Assembly (NCBI GenBank): GCA_035455745.1
Contig: DATIEP010000086.1
Coordinates: 1-63,322 of the forward strand
Length of the DNA: 63,322 nt
Reading direction: 5' to 3'
Origin: JADGGM01 sp027307005
GTDB lineage: Bacteria; Gemmatimonadota; Gemmatimonadetes; Gemmatimonadales; Gemmatimonadaceae
Both the position numbers and the translations under genes were made by a program. The stretch's first letter is position 1. Every line of letters starts with the position of its first letter. The notes below the pieces were generated by a model. The model made no database searches. It was not told where the DNA came from and was given only the letters and a program-made list of their open reading frames with translations. Below, one piece after another: positions 14,939-26,790 of this stretch.

Positions 14939-16787
14939 CGTCGTGCCCGAGGCGCGCCGCCGTGTCGCGCTGCGCGCGGGCCTCATCGGTCCGACCGGCG
15001 GCGTCGAGCGCCCGCGCGAACACCGCGCGCATCGACGCGTTCCTCGGCGCTTGCTCCACGCCGGCGGCGTAGGCGGCGACGGCCGAGTCGGCGAGGCCTA
15101 ACTTTTCGTAGGCGTTGCCGAGCACGACGAACCGCAGCGGGCCGCCGGCGACTGTTCCGGCGCCGGTGTGGGCGGTGACTTCGTCCACCACCGCGCGCGG
15201 GCCCCGCACTGTCAGCAGCGTCGTGAGATACGTGAGGCGAAGCCGTGTCGACGTGTCGTTGGCCGCGCTGGCCTGTGCGAGCACCGGCAGTGCCGTTGCG
15301 GCGCGATGGTCCGCGAGCAGATGCGTGGCATACTCGAAGGCCAGGTCTTCTTTGTTAGGCGCAAGCCGGAAGGCGGTATCCATCTCCGCCAGCGCCAGCG
15401 CTTCCTGTCCGTGGCGGCCATACCAGCGAGCCAGCTGGATTCGCGGATGGAAGGCGCGCGGGTCGGCGGCGATGCCCGACGTAAACAACGTTTCTTCGCC
15501 GCGCCATACGCCCGCATCGCCGGTCGTGCGGACGAGGCCGACGACCGTGAGAAGCGCGACGGCTGCCGTCGCCACCATCGGCGCGCGGCGGATGCCGCGC
15601 CGCGCCAGGTGTTCGGTGAAGGCGCCGAGCATCCAGGCAAGGAACATCACGGCGCCCACCGACGGCAGGTACAGCGTGCGTTCGGCAAGCAGCTGCCCGG
15701 TCGGCACGAGCAGGTTCGATGCCGGCAAGTAGCCTAACAGAATGAAGGCCAGCGCCGCCGCGGGCCGCCGTTCGGCTCGTTGGACGCCGGCAGCGAGACC
15801 ACACAGGATCAGAAGGCCTAACGACGCTCCGGCTCGCAGCGCCGGCGCATGCTGCGTCGGGATGACCGAGGGGCCGTAGTGCATCATGAGATGCGCGGGC
15901 CAGAACAGCAGCGCGGCGACTGTGGGCCACGCCGATGTCATCGTCCAGAATCGCGTCGCGGTGGACACGCCGGCGATGCCGTCGGCGATCACGCCGGCCG
16001 GCGGCGAGAATTCGCCGAGCACCGCGCCGCGCGCAATCGTCATCACGGCGAGCGCCGCTGCGCAGGCCAGCCACACGCGCCAGCCGCGGCGCAGCGCGGC
16101 CGCCATGCGCTGGGGCGTGCCGTCCGCGGCAGGGCGCCACGCCCACAGCGCGGCGAGTCCTAACGCAGGAGTCGCGGCCGCGCTTTCTTTCGCCCCGATG
16201 GCCAGCGCATAGACGGCGCCGAGTATCACCGCCGTCCACCAGCCCAACGGCTCGCCGGCCGCGCCACGGTCTCGTGCGCCTAACAGGATGAGGACGAACC
16301 CGAGCGCGAGCAGCGTTGCCAGTGCGTCGGCCGACCCGACGATGCTCGCCACCGCTTCGACGTGCACCGGATGCACCGCGAAGAGCAGCGCGCCCAAGAG
16401 CGCGACCCTGGGCGCCAGCGCGAACGCCAGCAGCGCGAACACCGCGAGCGCCGCGGCGATGTGCACGCCAACCGCCCACACATGGAACGCGAGCGGCCGT
16501 CCGCCGCCGATGTTCCAGAGCACTGCGTAGACGAATTGCGCCACCGGTCGATAGAGGCCGGCCGGTCCGGATACCGCCGGCGGCCAGTACGGCAGGGCCC
16601 AGGCCTTGATCAGACCCGCCGGTGTGTGCAACGCCGTATTCGCGACGATGATCGAGCCATCGTCGTACACGAACGGGTAGGCGAGCGTGCGCAGATACGG
16701 CAATGCCGCCACGATGCCGACGACGATTGCCATCCAGCGCCTGGGCGGGCTCAGCAGTAACGCGGGTTGGGCTTGGACACTCTCCAT
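14931..16787 (-). CDS. TMTC-like polytopic membrane protein with C-terminal TPRs
   Basis: 618 aa. About ten membrane helices occupy residues 20-430. The early loop AYPFVYDDGSIIVANTALHT and LFAVHPVHVEAVASIVGSADAL match the TMTC/DUF1736 group, related to GT-C glycosyltransferases. The tail from about residue 440 has TPR-like helices (FHPRIQLARWYGRHGQEALALAEM). GT-C enzymes use lipid-linked sugars at the outer face of the membrane, but the activity here is not established. It is divergent from the permease at 17021. Confidence 0.75.
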   Translation of the reverse strand: MESVQAQPALLLSPPRRWMAIVVGIVAALPYLRTLAYPFVYDDGSIIVANTALHTPAGLIKAWALPYWPPAVSGPAGLYRPVAQFVYAVLWNIGGGRPLAFHVWAVGVHIAAALAVFALLAFALAPRVALLGALLFAVHPVHVEAVASIVGSADALATLLALGFVLILLGARDRGAAGEPLGWWTAVILGAVYALAIGAKESAAATPALGLAALWAWRPAADGTPQRMAAALRRGWRVWLACAAALAVMTIARGAVLGEFSPPAGVIADGIAGVSTATRFWTMTSAWPTVAALLFWPAHLMMHYGPSVIPTQHAPALRAGASLGLLILCGLAAGVQRAERRPAAALAFILLGYLPASNLLVPTGQLLAERTLYLPSVGAVMFLAWMLGAFTEHLARRGIRRAPMVATAAVALLTVVGLVRTTGDAGVWRGEETLFTSGIAADPRAFHPRIQLARWYGRHGQEALALAEMDTAFRLAPNKEDLAFEYATHLLADHRAATALPVLAQASAANDTSTRLRLTYLTTLLTVRGPRAVVDEVTAHTGAGTVAGGPLRFVVLGNAYEKLGLADSAVAAYAAGVEQAPRNASMRAVFARALDAAGRTDEARAQRDTAARLGHDGG

Positions 16788-17020
16788 GCCTCACACAGAC
16801 TCCCCGCCAAAACGCCCGTAACCCGCAGGCACCGGATTACTTCGGCGAATGCACACCCGCCCTTCGTGAGCACCGTTGGCAAGCCAAGCATAGTAACACG
16901 AGTAGTAAGGACGACCGCGCAGCACAACATACCTCAGGCCGCGAAACACTCCCCTTCCCGTTCCGTAGGAGTGGTCGTACTGGCGCGCGTCGCGCCCCCT
17001 ACCTGGCGCCGGAGACCCCT
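16788..17020. other. Divergent intergenic region
   Basis: It separates the TMTC-like gene (minus) from the ADOP permease (plus) and must hold both promoters. ATAGTAACACGAGTAGTAAG near 16890 is the only AT-rich stretch. No repeat or small gene seen. Confidence 0.5.
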
Positions 17021-19471
17021 ATGAGCGGACTCGTTCGCGACCTGCAGTACGCCTTCCGCCGGCTTCGCACGCGGATCGGTTTCACCCTGATCGCAGTCAT
17101 TTCGCTCGGCTTGGGCATCGGCGTCAATACCGCCGCGTTCAGTTTGATCGACGCGGTGATCCTCCGAAAAACGCCGACCGTCCATTCGGAGCGGGTAGCG
17201 GAGCTGGATCTCACCGATCACGGGCATATCTCGGGGCCACTCTCGTATCCGGACCTGCGCGACTTGCGTGAGGAAGGCGCCGGCGTCTTCAGCCAGATGG
17301 CGATCGAGCAGTTCAGCATGTTCCCGCGAGACGCCGGCGACCACGTCGAATCGCTCACGGGGGAGCTCGTCAACGGCGACTATTTCTCTCTGATCGGTCT
17401 CGAGCCGGTGGTTGGGCGGCTCCTCGGACCGCAGGACGACATCGCGCGCGGCGCGCACCCGGTCCTGGTGCTCGGCTACTCGTATTGGATGAGCGACTTC
17501 GGCGGGCATCGCGACGTCGTCGGGCGCGAGATGCGGTTAGGCGGGCGCGCGTACACGATCGTCGGCGTCGCGCCGAAGGCCATCGAGGGGTTGCTCCCTG
17601 GCCTGCTGCCCAAGGTGTACGTCTCCATCCAGATGATCAATCAGCTCGAACCGTCGCCGAACGATCAGCTCGCGGAGCGCGGCAATCATTCGTTCTTCGC
17701 GAAGGTGCGGCTGGCCGATGGGCAGTCGTTCGCCGCGGCCAACACAGTGATCGAGCGCTACGTGCGGGACATGCAGCGCGAGTACCCGAATTCGTGGCCG
17801 CCGGGCATGGACGTGCGCGTCATTCCGCTCTCGCACATCGCGGTGAATCCGATCGTCGACGACATCGTGGTGCCGGCGGCGGCGGCGCTGATGGTCGTCG
17901 TGGGTCTCGTGCTGATCATCGCGTGCGCGAACCTCGCGAGTTTTCTGCTGGCGCAGGCGCGCGATCGGCGACGCGAGATCGCGATCCGGTTGGCCATCGG
18001 CGCGACGCGGCGGGCGCTGATGCAGCAGCTGCTGGTCGAGTCGCTGGCGGTGGCGGCGGTGGGCGGTGCGTTAGGCATTCTGCTCTCGCGCCTCGCGTTG
18101 CACGTGCTGCTCACGGCCAACCTGCCCATTCCGCTGCCGATCGACCTCGACGTCGGCATCGACGCCCGCGTGCTGGCGTTCGTGATCGCGATGACGGTCG
18201 CAGCGGGGGTGCTGTTCGGGTTGTTGCCGGCGCTGCAAGCCACGCGGCCCGACGTGGTGGAGACGCTCAAGAGCGAAAACACGGGCGGCAACGGCGGCCG
18301 CCGGTTCACGATGCGCAGCGGACTCGTGGTAGCGCAGACGGCCGGCTCCCTGGTGCTGCTCATCACTGCGGCGCTGTTTCTCCGCAGCTTCGCCGCGCAA
18401 TCGAAGGTGGATGCCGGGTTCGGCGCGGCGCCGGGCGGTCTGGTCTGGATGGCGCTGCCCAGCGACAGGTATCCGACCTCGCGCCGGGCCCAGGCCGTGG
18501 CGGAGATCGAGCAGCGGGTGCGCGCGCTGGACGACGTGAGCGGCGCCGGCGTGATCAGCGACATGCTGCTCAATTCGTTAGGCAACAACTCCGAGCGCAT
18601 CCGCGTCGACGGCGTCCAGCCGCCGCCCGGCCGCACGGCGTTCGACATCGACTACACGAGCGCCGACTCCGGCTTCTTCGACGCCGCCGGCCTCACGCTG
18701 GTGCGCGGGCGGGTGTTCAATTCGTCGGACACGCGGGCGCGCGAGCGGGTCGCGCTCGTCAATCAGGCGATGGTGGACAAATTCTGGCCCGGCCGCGACG
18801 CCATCGGCCGGACCTTCCGCAGCGACTCGCTCGAGTATCACATCATCGGCATCGTCAAGACGACCAAGGTGCGTTCGTTAGGCGAAGCGCCGAGGCCGCT
18901 CATCATCGCCGCGTACACGCAGGACGTGACGCCGTTCCTGAACGTCGTCGTGCGCTCGCACGGCGATGCGGCCGCCGCGACGACGCGGGTGCTCGCCGCG
19001 CTGCGGGCGCTCGATCCGTCCTTCATCATCTATCAGGCGAAAACGATGGACCAGCTGCTCGGGACGCAGCTGCTGCCGGCCCGGTTAGGCGCGGTGGCGT
19101 TCGCGCTCTTCGCGGCGCTGGCGCTCGTGCTGGCGATGATCGGCGTCTACGGCGTGGTGCGCTACGCGGTCGCGCGGCGCTCGCGCGAGGTCGCCATCCG
19201 CTTGGCGATCGGCGCGCGGCCGGACAGCGTCGTCCGGCTGCTCATGCGCGACGGCGTGATGCTGGTGGCGTTGGGCGTCGCGATCGGCCTGCTGGTGGCG
19301 GCGGCAGCGGCGCGCGCACTCCAGTCGCTGTTGTTCGGTGTGACGGCGTTCGATCCCGCGGCGTTCCTGGTCGCGCCGGCGCTGCTGCTGGCGATCGGAG
19401 CACTCGCGGCCTTCCTGCCCGCGCGACGCGCAAGCCGCATCGATCCGGCGAGGGCGTTCCGCGCGGAGTAA
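17021..19471 (+). CDS. ADOP-type ABC permease (second copy)
   Basis: 816 aa from ATG 17021 (MSGLVRDLQYAFRRLRTRIG); the frame is open further upstream but lacks the family N-terminus. Same duplicated MacB_PCD-FtsX architecture as 11695-14199, ending ARRASRIDPARAFRAE. Again no ATPase next door. Five Leu-Gly pairs in it (for example GGALGILLS and PARLGAVAF) are all written TTA GGC, the clearest case in the window of the recurrent word setting codon choice. Confidence 0.92.
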   Translation: MSGLVRDLQYAFRRLRTRIGFTLIAVISLGLGIGVNTAAFSLIDAVILRKTPTVHSERVAELDLTDHGHISGPLSYPDLRDLREEGAGVFSQMAIEQFSMFPRDAGDHVESLTGELVNGDYFSLIGLEPVVGRLLGPQDDIARGAHPVLVLGYSYWMSDFGGHRDVVGREMRLGGRAYTIVGVAPKAIEGLLPGLLPKVYVSIQMINQLEPSPNDQLAERGNHSFFAKVRLADGQSFAAANTVIERYVRDMQREYPNSWPPGMDVRVIPLSHIAVNPIVDDIVVPAAAALMVVVGLVLIIACANLASFLLAQARDRRREIAIRLAIGATRRALMQQLLVESLAVAAVGGALGILLSRLALHVLLTANLPIPLPIDLDVGIDARVLAFVIAMTVAAGVLFGLLPALQATRPDVVETLKSENTGGNGGRRFTMRSGLVVAQTAGSLVLLITAALFLRSFAAQSKVDAGFGAAPGGLVWMALPSDRYPTSRRAQAVAEIEQRVRALDDVSGAGVISDMLLNSLGNNSERIRVDGVQPPPGRTAFDIDYTSADSGFFDAAGLTLVRGRVFNSSDTRARERVALVNQAMVDKFWPGRDAIGRTFRSDSLEYHIIGIVKTTKVRSLGEAPRPLIIAAYTQDVTPFLNVVVRSHGDAAAATTRVLAALRALDPSFIIYQAKTMDQLLGTQLLPARLGAVAFALFAALALVLAMIGVYGVVRYAVARRSREVAIRLAIGARPDSVVRLLMRDGVMLVALGVAIGLLVAAAAARALQSLLFGVTAFDPAAFLVAPALLLAIGALAAFLPARRASRIDPARAFRAE

Positions 19472-19534
19472 TGGGTAAAGAGCGTCGAGAGGGACATCGC
19501 ACGCGCGATCTCCCTCCCGACGGGTGAGGCTCGT

Positions 19535-20845
19535 CTACTTGTTCTGGATGTTGAAGGAGTTCGATACAACGGGCGCGCCCGCCACGCCGTCGAAGCTTCC
19601 CGCTGCGCTGAGCTGATATCCGCCGGCTTTCGTCAACGAGACTCCGGCGAAGGTCGCGAGCCCGTCGGCGCCGGTGGTCCGCGTTACCGTCGCGCTCGGT
19701 GCGCTCGTGCCATCGGCGAAGAACGCGATCGAGCTGCTGTTGCCGACGATGCTCAGCGTCACCACCACGTTTGGCAGTGGGGTGCCGTTGAGCGTCGTGA
19801 CCGCGACCTGAATCGGGTTGCCGTTGGCATCGGCCAGGGGCGCGCTGTTGGTGCCGTTGGCGACCGGCTTCACGAACGACAGCGTCACCCGCTGCATGTC
19901 GATCACCACACTGGGACTGAGCTCGCTGGCGCCTCCGCCAATCGCGCCGAGCTTGAACGCGGCCTGGGCGGTGTTAGGCGTCACCAGGTTCGCGGCCTGC
20001 CGGGCGAGCGCGGCTAGAAACCGCGAGCTCCGCGTGGCGGCGGCGGCAAATCCCGGCGGCGTGCTGCAGGTCAGCGGCTGGAGCGGCAGAATCTCGTCGA
20101 CGTGCTGCACGCGCAGCGTCGGCGTGACGTCGATGTTGCATACTCCGATGGTGAGCGGCGACGAGAACGCGAGGACACCCGACGCGATGGTGGGGATCGT
20201 GCGCAGCTCGAACGAGCTGCCGACCTCCGGATCGTTCGTCAGGAAGTCCGTGATCCGCGACCCGTAAATGAGGAACCGCTTCGCCTGCGAGGCGGCGCTG
20301 ATCGACGCGCCCCAGCCTGCGGGTGCTTCGGCGGCCCAGTCGGGTGTATTGCCGCGCTCGTACGCGCCTAACGAACCATCCGAGGCGTCCTTGCCGCGCA
20401 CCTCGTACAGCCAGCCCGGTCCCAGTGCGCCGGCCACCGTGAAGTCGCCCGGTATGGTCGCGGTGATGTAGCTCTCCATGCAGCCCAGGAACCCGGTCGT
20501 CAGCGCGTTGAACACCGTGCCCGTCGCGCCGCTCGACTGGGCGCTCGTGCCGCGCATGGCCGCGAGACGCGACAGTCCGTCGAACGCCTTGTCCGTGGCC
20601 GCCGCGTTCGGACCGTTCTTCGACAGCGACTGCAGATCGCCGATGATCGTGAACAGCGCATCCTTGTTCGATGCGGCATACGAGCGCGCGTTCTGCTTGA
20701 GCGTCGTGAAGTTGCAGCTGACGGCCAGCGGACCCGTGACGTCGGCCCGCGGTGCGGCGGTCGCGGTAGGCCGGGCCGTGTCGCCGCAGGCCGTGAGGGC
20801 CAACACCGATACAGCGACGAACCCAACCGTAGTGAGGTAGCGCAT
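19535..20845 (-). CDS. Ig-like lipoprotein
   Basis: 436 aa from ATG 20845 (MRYLTTVGFVAVSVLALTAC), a lipoprotein signal with lipobox LTAC. The frame continues far upstream, but only this start gives a signal peptide. The middle region is not recognised. The C-terminal 100 residues form a bacterial Ig-like/Big_1-type fold (PNVVVTLSIVGNSSSIAFFADG, then TGADGLATFAGVSLTKAGGY). Likely surface or periplasmic. It is the first gene downstream of the kinase. Confidence 0.8.
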   Translation of the reverse strand: MRYLTTVGFVAVSVLALTACGDTARPTATAAPRADVTGPLAVSCNFTTLKQNARSYAASNKDALFTIIGDLQSLSKNGPNAAATDKAFDGLSRLAAMRGTSAQSSGATGTVFNALTTGFLGCMESYITATIPGDFTVAGALGPGWLYEVRGKDASDGSLGAYERGNTPDWAAEAPAGWGASISAASQAKRFLIYGSRITDFLTNDPEVGSSFELRTIPTIASGVLAFSSPLTIGVCNIDVTPTLRVQHVDEILPLQPLTCSTPPGFAAAATRSSRFLAALARQAANLVTPNTAQAAFKLGAIGGGASELSPSVVIDMQRVTLSFVKPVANGTNSAPLADANGNPIQVAVTTLNGTPLPNVVVTLSIVGNSSSIAFFADGTSAPSATVTRTTGADGLATFAGVSLTKAGGYQLSAAGSFDGVAGAPVVSNSFNIQNK

Positions 20846-20951
20846 GAGTAAAAAGTCTCCGGAACTGCGGGAATAACGTGCTGGTGCAACGCACGTCCTG
20901 GTGAAAAAAACTATTCCGTTAGGCTGTATCGGATGGGGCCGCGCAGGACGA

Positions 20952-23507
20952 TCAGTTGGCTCCCTTGAGCAGGGCCTGGTAGCGCGGATCCGAACGAAGG
21001 TCCTTGAGCCACCACGATTCATCCTTGGCGGCAAACGCACGCTGCTGCGGGTTCGCCGCCAGGAACCGGGCAACGAGCGCGATCGCGGCATCCTTGTGAC
21101 CGCTCTGCGCAAACACGATCGATGCGTAGTTCGTCAGCTCGCCGGTGGGATCGATCTGCGGGTCGCCCTCCGATGCCTTGGCCAGCGAGGCAGCACTGTC
21201 CATCTGTCCGGCGCGAACGAGCGCCAGCGCGACCATCATTTTCCCCTTCAACTTGTCGAACTCCTGCACGTTCGCCGGACTCGCCGCCACGTACTCGTCG
21301 TAGGTCTTCCAGACCTCGGCCATGTTGGGCGGCGTCGGCGCGGGCAGCGCATAGAGCCAGAGCTTGCATTCGGTGAAGCGATAGCTCTGCGGGAATCGCG
21401 TCCGGCCTTCCGTGCACCAGCGCTCGGCCTCCGGTCGGATGCCGAGGTCGAGCGACGCGAGGAAGAGCCGCAGGATGGTCTTGTCGACATCGGTCAGATA
21501 CGGATCCGCCTTGTACGCGTTCTCGGCGGCGAGCTTGGCTTCGGCGAGCTGTCCCTTGTTGATGAGCAGGTGGCTCAGCGTGTTCCACGCCGAGGCCCGC
21601 TGGTCGTTGGCCTGCGTCACGGTGCGCAGATCGCGCTCGGCCGACGCCATCAACGCGTCGGCTGCCGCCGGGTTAGGCGCAAGGTTGTACAGCCACTGCA
21701 GGTAGTGCAGCGTGCCGCGCGCCTCGGTCGCGTCGATGTTGTTAGGCGCCCGCGAAAGCGCCCGCGCGGCATCGGCGAGTCCGGCGTCGATCCATCTGGT
21801 GAAATTCGAGTCGGACGGGCCCACCAGCCGCGCCGCCTTGAAGCCGAGCCACGCCCGGTCGACGCTGGGCGTGGGCCAGCTTTTGTCGATGGACTCGACT
21901 GCCGCCAGGGCAGTGTCCGCAGCCGAGAGCTTCGCCACGGCCGCCGGCACGTCGTGCGCACGCACCAGCTCATCCACCTCGGACTCCGTTTGCCGCGCAT
22001 GCTCCAGCGCGTCCCACGCCGCCTCGTTGCGTGTGCCCACGCGCGAGACCAATTCCTGCACCTCCTGCCCCAGCCGCTTGCGGAGAAACAGCGACACCGT
22101 GTGTGCCACGGAATCTTGCAGGTCGAGCGAGCTCCCCATGGGGTGCTCGATGACCGTCTTGTCGATTTGCGTGCCGCTGAGCGCATCGACGAGCCGCACG
22201 GTGACGCGGACTCGCCCCGGCTCTGCAAGCTCGACGGTGCCGTTCACGACCGTGCCCACCTTGAGCGCGCGCGCGATGCTGTCGGTGGGAATCGCATCCT
22301 TGCCCTTGAACGCCGCGGATCCGTTGCGCGACGTGACCTTGAGCTGCGGGACGGCGCTCAGCTCGTCGATGAGCGCTTCCGTTAGGCCATCGGCGAGGTA
22401 GCGCAGCGTTCCGCCGCGGCTCCGGTCGTCGAAGTACATCACCGCGATGTTCTGCTTCGCGTAGTCCCCCGAGAGCCCCGCGGGCACGGCGGCGGCGCGG
22501 ATGTGCGGCCAGGCGAACCATCCCGCCACGATCAGCACGATCACGCTCGCCAATGCGCCCAATATCCATCGCGTCCGGCGCGGCGGCGCCGCCGGTGTCG
22601 GGAATTGCGGCGCCGCCACCGCTGCCGCGGCGGCGCGACGGCGGCGCGCCGCGCCCTCGTCGTCGGTGAGCGCCGCAGCGAAGTCGCGACCCGAACGGAA
22701 CCGGTCCGCCGGGACCTTCGCCAGCGCCTGGCTGATCGCGTCTTCCACCGCGTCGGGCACGGTGCCGCGGACGATCCGGAGGCTCGGGATGTTGTCGAGC
22801 GAGTGGCGAGCAAAGATCGCCATCGCCGTGGGGCCGGTGAACGGTGGCTGCCCGGCGAGCATCTCGTACACGACGCACCCCAAGCTATAGATGTCGGCCT
22901 CAGGGGTGACGTCGCGACTTCCCATCGCCTGCTCAGGCGCCATGTAGGTTGGCGTACCGACTGTCATTCCAGTGCGCGTGATCGTGTCTCCGCCGGCCAC
23001 GGACACCGCGCGGGCGACGCCGAAATCCGCGACCATGGCGCCATGGTCGGGGCTCAGCAGGATGTTCTCGGGCTTGATGTCGCGATGGATCACGCCTTTC
23101 GAGTGCGCGTAGTCCAGCGCATCGGCCACTTGACGCGCGATCGTGATCGCATCCGAAATCGGGAGCTGCTTCTCGCGTTGCAGCCGCTCGCGCAGCGATA
23201 ACCCGTCCACGAAGGGCATCGTGTAGTACAGCGTGCCCTCGAGCTGGCCGGAGTCGAGTACGCCGACGATGTGCGGGTGCTGGAGCAGGGTGCCGACTTC
23301 GATCTCACGAAGGAACCGATCGATGCCGAGATTCACGGCCAGTTCCGGCAGGAGCACCTTCACGGCTACGAGCTGATCGCGCTCGGCATCGTGGGCGAGG
23401 TAGACCGTCGCCATGCCGCCACGACCCAGCTCACGTCGAACGGCGTACCGTCCGCGGAGTGAAGACTCCAAGGTCGTGAAAGGGCTGCTGCTGACGGACT
23501 GCTCCAC
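20952..23507 (-). CDS. Transmembrane Ser/Thr kinase with TolB-like and TPR sensor region
   Basis: 851 aa from GTG 23507, chosen for AAGGAG six bases upstream. Kinase domain at about residues 20-280: GRGGMATVYLA (P-loop), VAVKVLL (Lys), HRDIKPENIL (catalytic loop), DFGVAR and YMAPEQA. One membrane helix follows (WILGALASVIVLIVAGWF), then the extracytoplasmic domain IAVMYFDDRS ... LADGLTEALIDEL of TolB-like/adenylate-cyclase-associated proteins, then TPR-like helices to the end. GLTE is highly conserved in that family. Probably phosphorylates cytosolic targets in response to an envelope signal. Confidence 0.92.
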   Translation of the reverse strand: MEQSVSSSPFTTLESSLRGRYAVRRELGRGGMATVYLAHDAERDQLVAVKVLLPELAVNLGIDRFLREIEVGTLLQHPHIVGVLDSGQLEGTLYYTMPFVDGLSLRERLQREKQLPISDAITIARQVADALDYAHSKGVIHRDIKPENILLSPDHGAMVADFGVARAVSVAGGDTITRTGMTVGTPTYMAPEQAMGSRDVTPEADIYSLGCVVYEMLAGQPPFTGPTAMAIFARHSLDNIPSLRIVRGTVPDAVEDAISQALAKVPADRFRSGRDFAAALTDDEGAARRRRAAAAAVAAPQFPTPAAPPRRTRWILGALASVIVLIVAGWFAWPHIRAAAVPAGLSGDYAKQNIAVMYFDDRSRGGTLRYLADGLTEALIDELSAVPQLKVTSRNGSAAFKGKDAIPTDSIARALKVGTVVNGTVELAEPGRVRVTVRLVDALSGTQIDKTVIEHPMGSSLDLQDSVAHTVSLFLRKRLGQEVQELVSRVGTRNEAAWDALEHARQTESEVDELVRAHDVPAAVAKLSAADTALAAVESIDKSWPTPSVDRAWLGFKAARLVGPSDSNFTRWIDAGLADAARALSRAPNNIDATEARGTLHYLQWLYNLAPNPAAADALMASAERDLRTVTQANDQRASAWNTLSHLLINKGQLAEAKLAAENAYKADPYLTDVDKTILRLFLASLDLGIRPEAERWCTEGRTRFPQSYRFTECKLWLYALPAPTPPNMAEVWKTYDEYVAASPANVQEFDKLKGKMMVALALVRAGQMDSAASLAKASEGDPQIDPTGELTNYASIVFAQSGHKDAAIALVARFLAANPQQRAFAAKDESWWLKDLRSDPRYQALLKGAN

Positions 23508-24145
23508 GCGTGCTCCTTCGAGGAAGCATTGACGGCCAGGCGGCCGGACCGGAGCGGCCGCCACGCCGTGCGAACTGCGGATATCGTCGAGGTTGAACGT
23601 CGATTCAGAGGAGACGCCAGCCAGGCGCGGGCGTCCGGTTCATCACTGCGATTTAGCAGGAAAATCTCATCTCTACAGTAAGTGTTTTTAATGGAAATGT
23701 GCAACCCGCGCCGGGTGGTGGCTCGGAAATTGAGCCACTACCCCCGCGCCGGGGGTCAAATCGGACGCTGAGCTGCTGGGCCCTTCGGCTGTGCTGATGG
23801 GTGGTTGCCATCGCGGCCTGCTGGCAGCACCGAACCGGGCAGAGATTCGCGCGAAATGGCGAGGCTTCTACTGGGCGGCCGGTGCCGCACCGGTCGATCG
23901 GTGCATCTCATCCCGGAATCCGGCTGAGGGCAAACTCGAACGAGGGCGACGTCTGGACTCGTTTCGCGCGCACCAGGAGACCACGGAAGCATCTACGCTC
24001 ATGAAGACGCGGACAAGGCACGGACACGACGGACAGAGCAACAACAAAAAAGACTCTTGGTTATTGTCCTGTCGTGTCCCTTGTGTCCGTGCCGTGTCCG
24101 CGTCTTCATGAGCGTAGATGCCGGCTTTCCCACGTTAGGCGTGAG
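23508..24145. other. 638-bp intergenic region with two inverted repeats
   Basis: No gene supported. It holds the kinase promoter region (AT-rich near 23670-23700), a 12-bp-stem hairpin at 23713-23743 (GGGTGGTGGCTC against GAGCCACTACCC), and the palindromic element described separately at 23989-24121. A GTTAGGC word is at 24135. Confidence 0.6.
23989..24121. repeat. Palindromic element, copy 1 (GCATCTACGCTCAT ends)
   Basis: The left arm begins GCATCTACGCTCATGAAG and the right arm ends with its complement. Arms of about 45 bases are near-perfect and rich in CGGACA/TGTCCG. A second copy with the same outer 14 bases but a different middle is at 62254-62455. The fold would be a long cruciform or RNA hairpin. 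No coding capacity. Confidence 0.8.
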
Positions 24146-25741
<1,596 letters not shown>

Positions 25742-25766
25742 GAGGAAGGACTGCGACCTAACTCAG

Positions 25767-26789
25767 TTAGACGGCGCTGGCCACGCCCCCCAGCATCTCG
25801 CTCGCCAGCTCCACTTCCTCGCGGCTCCCCATGTACAACGGCGACCGCTGGTGCAGCTCGCTCGGCGAGATGTCCATGATCCGCATCGTGCCGTCCGTCG
25901 CTGCGCCGCCCGCCTGCTCGGCCACGAACGCCAGCGGATTGCACTCGTAGAGAAGCCGCAGCTTGCCCCGCGGACTGCGCGCATTGGCCGGATAACAGAA
26001 CACGCCGCCGCCTAACAGATTGCGGTGGAAGTCGGCCACGAGACTCCCCACGTAGCGGACGTTGAGCGCCTTGTGCTCCCCGTCCAGACCGCGGTAGCGG
26101 CGCATCAGCGCGCGCACGTGGTCGTCCCAGTGCTGCTCGTACGAGTCGTTCACGGACAGATATCGCGGCGTCTTCGGAATGCGAATGTTGGGATGCGACA
26201 GCAGGAATTCGCCGATCGAGGGATCGAGCGTGAAGCCGTGCACGCCCTGCCCCGTCGTGTACACCAGCATCGTGCTCGAGCCGTAAATCACGTAGCCCGC
26301 CGCCACCTGACGACGACCCGGCTGCAGCAAATCTTCCATCTCCGCGCGCGTGCCGCGCGTGATCTTCCGAACCACCGAGAAGATGGTCCCGACGGGAACG
26401 TTCACGTCGATGTTCGACGATCCGTCGAGCGGGTCGAAGAGCAGCACATACTTGCCACACTTGAACCCTTCCGGAATCTGAATGATGTCCGGCTCTTCCT
26501 CGGATGCCATGCCGCACAACCGGCCGCCATGGTCCATCGCCTTCACGATGATCTCGTTGGCCAGCACATCCAGCTTCTGCTGGACCTCGCCCTGGACATT
26601 CGTCATGTCCGTTGCGCCGAGGATGTCCGCCAACCCGGCCATCCGGACCTTCGTCGCGATCATCTTGGCCGCGAGTGCCAGGTCGTACAGGATCCCCGAC
26701 AGCTCACCCGTCGCTTCCGGGTGCAGTCGCTCCTGTTCGATGATGAACCGCTCGATCGTGACGACCGACGTCGGCGTGTGTTGAACCAC
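25767..26789 (-). CDS. fbp: Fructose-1,6-bisphosphatase class I
   Basis: 340 aa from GTG 26789 (VVQHTPTSVVTIERFI), with GAGAGG five bases upstream. It hydrolyses fructose-1,6-bisphosphate in gluconeogenesis or the Calvin cycle. ASEEEPD, LLFDPLDGSSNIDVNVPVGT (metal and phosphate site), KYVLLF and FCYPANARSPRGKLRLLYE are diagnostic. Its start is one base after the stop of the small HELAH protein, so the two are cotranscribed. No GTTAGGC word except near 26011. Confidence 0.96.
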   Translation of the reverse strand: MVQHTPTSVVTIERFIIEQERLHPEATGELSGILYDLALAAKMIATKVRMAGLADILGATDMTNVQGEVQQKLDVLANEIIVKAMDHGGRLCGMASEEEPDIIQIPEGFKCGKYVLLFDPLDGSSNIDVNVPVGTIFSVVRKITRGTRAEMEDLLQPGRRQVAAGYVIYGSSTMLVYTTGQGVHGFTLDPSIGEFLLSHPNIRIPKTPRYLSVNDSYEQHWDDHVRALMRRYRGLDGEHKALNVRYVGSLVADFHRNLLGGGVFCYPANARSPRGKLRLLYECNPLAFVAEQAGGAATDGTMRIMDISPSELHQRSPLYMGSREEVELASEMLGGVASAV

Positions 26790-26790
26790 G

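Noticed and set aside
20901..22385. 494-codon plus-strand open frame opposite the kinase gene
   Set aside because: It mirrors the kinase/TPR gene, is Arg/Val-rich with no domain, and reflects the G+C bias. The same holds for the long frames at 166-1101 (minus), 12476-13279 (minus), 15355-16794 (minus), 17485-19527 (plus), 27253-29178 (minus) and 43801-45684 (minus).
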